Shown here piece after piece: positions 13,702 through 15,094 of a DNA stretch of 15,094 nucleotides. Position numbers and translations under genes: made by a program. Origin of the DNA: Planctomycetota bacterium (GTDB lineage: Bacteria > Planctomycetota > Phycisphaerae > Sedimentisphaerales > Anaerohalosphaeraceae). How positions within the stretch are numbered: the stretch's first letter is position 1; each line of letters begins with the position of its first letter. The stretch lies in assembly GCA_021160785.1 (NCBI GenBank), contig JAGHBX010000250.1, positions 1 through 15,094 of the forward strand, given 5' to 3'. Below the pieces are notes generated by a model. It was not told the origin of the DNA. It saw only the letters and a program-made list of their open reading frames with translations, and did no database searches.

Positions 13702-15094
13702 ATGAAAAGCCCGACAAAACATCTTATCCTGATCTGCCTGGCATGGTTGTGTTCACCCGGTCTTTACACCGGCGCCGCCACACTCACCGGCAAGGTGACC
13801 GATCCGTCATCCGGCAAAGCGATCAGACGCATCACCGTTCGGGCGTTCGCCCACGGCCGAAGCGTTGCCGTCGAGAGCATGACCGAAAATGACGGCTCTT
13901 TTGTTTTTGGCGAGATCCCGGCCGGTTCTTACGCCGTGTGTGCTGCCGCGGGGCAGATGTATCGACCCATTTGCATTCCGCACGTCGATATCAAAGAAAA
14001 CGAAGATGCCGAATTGAATATCCACGCCCGCAACACAATCGCTATCGAGGGCGATTCATGGACAAAGGGCTATGCGTCCTTTGCCCAGTCTTTCCAGGCG
14101 ACCGGGCTTGGCGTTACGGCCGTGAGGATCAAGGCATTCGGACCCAAACGAAAAGTCGCAGCACAGATAGTCGATGGCGACGGACCCGACGGTCGCGCCA
14201 TTGGTCCGGCCAGAATCACCGAAGCAGTCGGTGGCGAGGGAAGTACATCGATCGCATGGTCCGGCGCCGAGGCGCCCACCATACCGGGCAAGACATACAC
14301 CATAAAGCTCTCGGCCATGCCGGGGCAGGAGTGGATACCGGCCCTTGCCGGCAGAGGGGACGTGTACGCGGGAGGCTCGGCCTGGTTCGGCACAGAGCCG
14401 CGCCCGTTTTCCGATCTGGGCATTGCCGTATGCGAAGACAACGACGACCTGCGAACAAGCTACGCCGTCAAGGGGGCCTGGCGAATGCACCGCGCACGCT
14501 CGGCGGGACAGACCTTCACAGCACTTGGCAGAAACGTCATTTTCGCCTCAGCGCAACTACAGCCCGTAAGCGCCTCGCCCACTTATGTACGATTCAGCAT
14601 CCATGAAGACGCCCCCGGAGGCAAACAGCTCGGACCCAGCAAGGCCGTGGCGCCATCCTCCGGCGCAGCGGTGGCATGGGGACCGGACGAAGTACCCGTC
14701 CGACCGGGCAAAACCTATTACCTTCACATCGAAAGCTTCACCGGCGCCAACTTCCTGACCGCCTGTCAGCCCGCCAGCTTCACCGGAGGCAGCGCCTTCT
14801 TCAACGGCAGCCCAGCGCCCGACAAGGATATCGCCGCGGTCGTAACAGGTCAGATCACCGAAAGCGATTTTGCCCGTCTGGTCGCTTGCCGGCAAAGCAA
14901 AGAAACGCTTGCGATGGTCAACCCATCTTTCGAAAACGGAATGAAAGGCTGGAAACGCGACGGCGCGGGCGGCGATGTTGTCGGCTGCGACGGCGGTTTT
15001 GTACCGATGTGGCAAGACAACATGTTTGGCTGGACAAATCGACGAACAGGCGAAGACTCGCGAACCGTTATATACCAAACCATCAAGGTCGCAA
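13702..15094 (+). CDS. Secreted multi-domain protein with duplicated beta module, 3' end missing
   Basis: Hand translation gives 464 codons with no stop up to the right edge. The ATG at 13702 follows GAGAGAGGA. Residues 1-25 are a signal peptide (LILICLAWLC core, TGAA). Residues 26-112 are a carboxypeptidase-regulatory-like Ig-type domain: LTGKVTDPSSGKAI, TENDGSFVFGEIPAGSYAV. Two similar modules follow, about 120-245 and 258-383. Shared positions include AQSFQATG/GQTFTALG, GRAIGPAR/GKQLGPSK, PTIPGKTYTIKL/VPVRPGKTYYLHI and GGSAWFG/GGSAFFN. From 405, NPSFENGMKGWKRDG is the usual opening of a carbohydrate-binding or jelly-roll domain. It lies 9 nt after the TIM-barrel gene. A glycan-binding surface or secreted protein is likely; any catalytic domain would be beyond the edge. 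Confidence 0.85.
   Translation, partial: MKSPTKHLILICLAWLCSPGLYTGAATLTGKVTDPSSGKAIRRITVRAFAHGRSVAVESMTENDGSFVFGEIPAGSYAVCAAAGQMYRPICIPHVDIKENEDAELNIHARNTIAIEGDSWTKGYASFAQSFQATGLGVTAVRIKAFGPKRKVAAQIVDGDGPDGRAIGPARITEAVGGEGSTSIAWSGAEAPTIPGKTYTIKLSAMPGQEWIPALAGRGDVYAGGSAWFGTEPRPFSDLGIAVCEDNDDLRTSYAVKGAWRMHRARSAGQTFTALGRNVIFASAQLQPVSASPTYVRFSIHEDAPGGKQLGPSKAVAPSSGAAVAWGPDEVPVRPGKTYYLHIESFTGANFLTACQPASFTGGSAFFNGSPAPDKDIAAVVTGQITESDFARLVACRQSKETLAMVNPSFENGMKGWKRDGAGGDVVGCDGGFVPMWQDNMFGWTNRRTGEDSRTVIYQTIKVA

Noticed and set aside
13938..14606. 222-aa plus-strand frame
   Set aside because: Out-of-frame with the long secreted protein that reads through from 13702 to the edge.
1..15094. CRISPR array, tRNA, rRNA, insertion sequence or phage genes
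   Set aside because: No regularly spaced repeats, cloverleaf-like stretches, transposase or integrase motifs were seen by eye on either strand; a covariance-model scan was not possible.

Overview
The window looks like a chromosomal segment of a Planctomycetota bacterium, most likely a Phycisphaerae-type anaerobe. This is inferred from gene content, not from a phylogenetic marker. The pointers are a Tat-exported lipoprotein sulfatase beside a GH29 alpha-L-fucosidase, a GH123-like (DUF4091) secreted protein, a Tat-exported xylose-isomerase-like TIM-barrel protein, an aldo/keto reductase carrying two 4Fe-4S motifs, many signal peptides, and a secreted Lys/Ala-rich protein. No rRNA, tRNA, CRISPR array, insertion sequence or phage gene was seen.

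Layout. (1) 1-711, minus: 5' part of a secreted GH123-like protein that runs off the left edge, with a good promoter and RBS. (2) 989-1603, plus: a small membrane protein that appears internally duplicated. (3) 1677-2203, minus: a DinJ/RelB-YafQ type II toxin-antitoxin operon whose genes overlap by ATGA, with its own promoter and an inverted-repeat operator candidate. (4) 2404-3531, plus: transcription termination factor Rho in a short form lacking the N-terminal helical bundle. (5) 3633-4766, plus: the aldo/keto reductase with its own sigma70-like promoter. (6) 4967-5842, plus: a secreted beta-propeller-like protein. (7) 11734 down to 5914, minus: a possible five-gene run of rmuC, a secreted 442-aa protein, sulfatase, alpha-L-fucosidase and a broken SDR remnant, starting from a near-consensus promoter. 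(8) 11910-12587, plus: the Lys/Ala-rich exported protein followed by a strong intrinsic terminator. (9) 12691-15094, plus: a two-gene unit of the TIM-barrel protein and a large secreted multi-domain protein with a duplicated module, cut by the right edge.

How the genes fit together. The sulfatase and fucosidase suggest desulfation and exo-cleavage of a sulfated, fucose-containing glycan such as fucoidan or mucin. The decayed SDR next to them might once have been a sugar dehydrogenase. The GH123-like protein, the TIM-barrel protein and the modular secreted protein fit the same polysaccharide-degrading lifestyle. Rho and RmuC are housekeeping genes embedded among these accessory genes. The two genes cut by the window edges (1-711 minus and 13702-15094 plus) are open to the boundary and were read by hand translation.

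I found no convincing new multi-gene defence or mobile system. The best leads are the duplicated module in the edge protein, the internally duplicated membrane protein, the short Rho with a changed RNA-binding motif, the histone-H1-like exported protein, and the freshly broken SDR.
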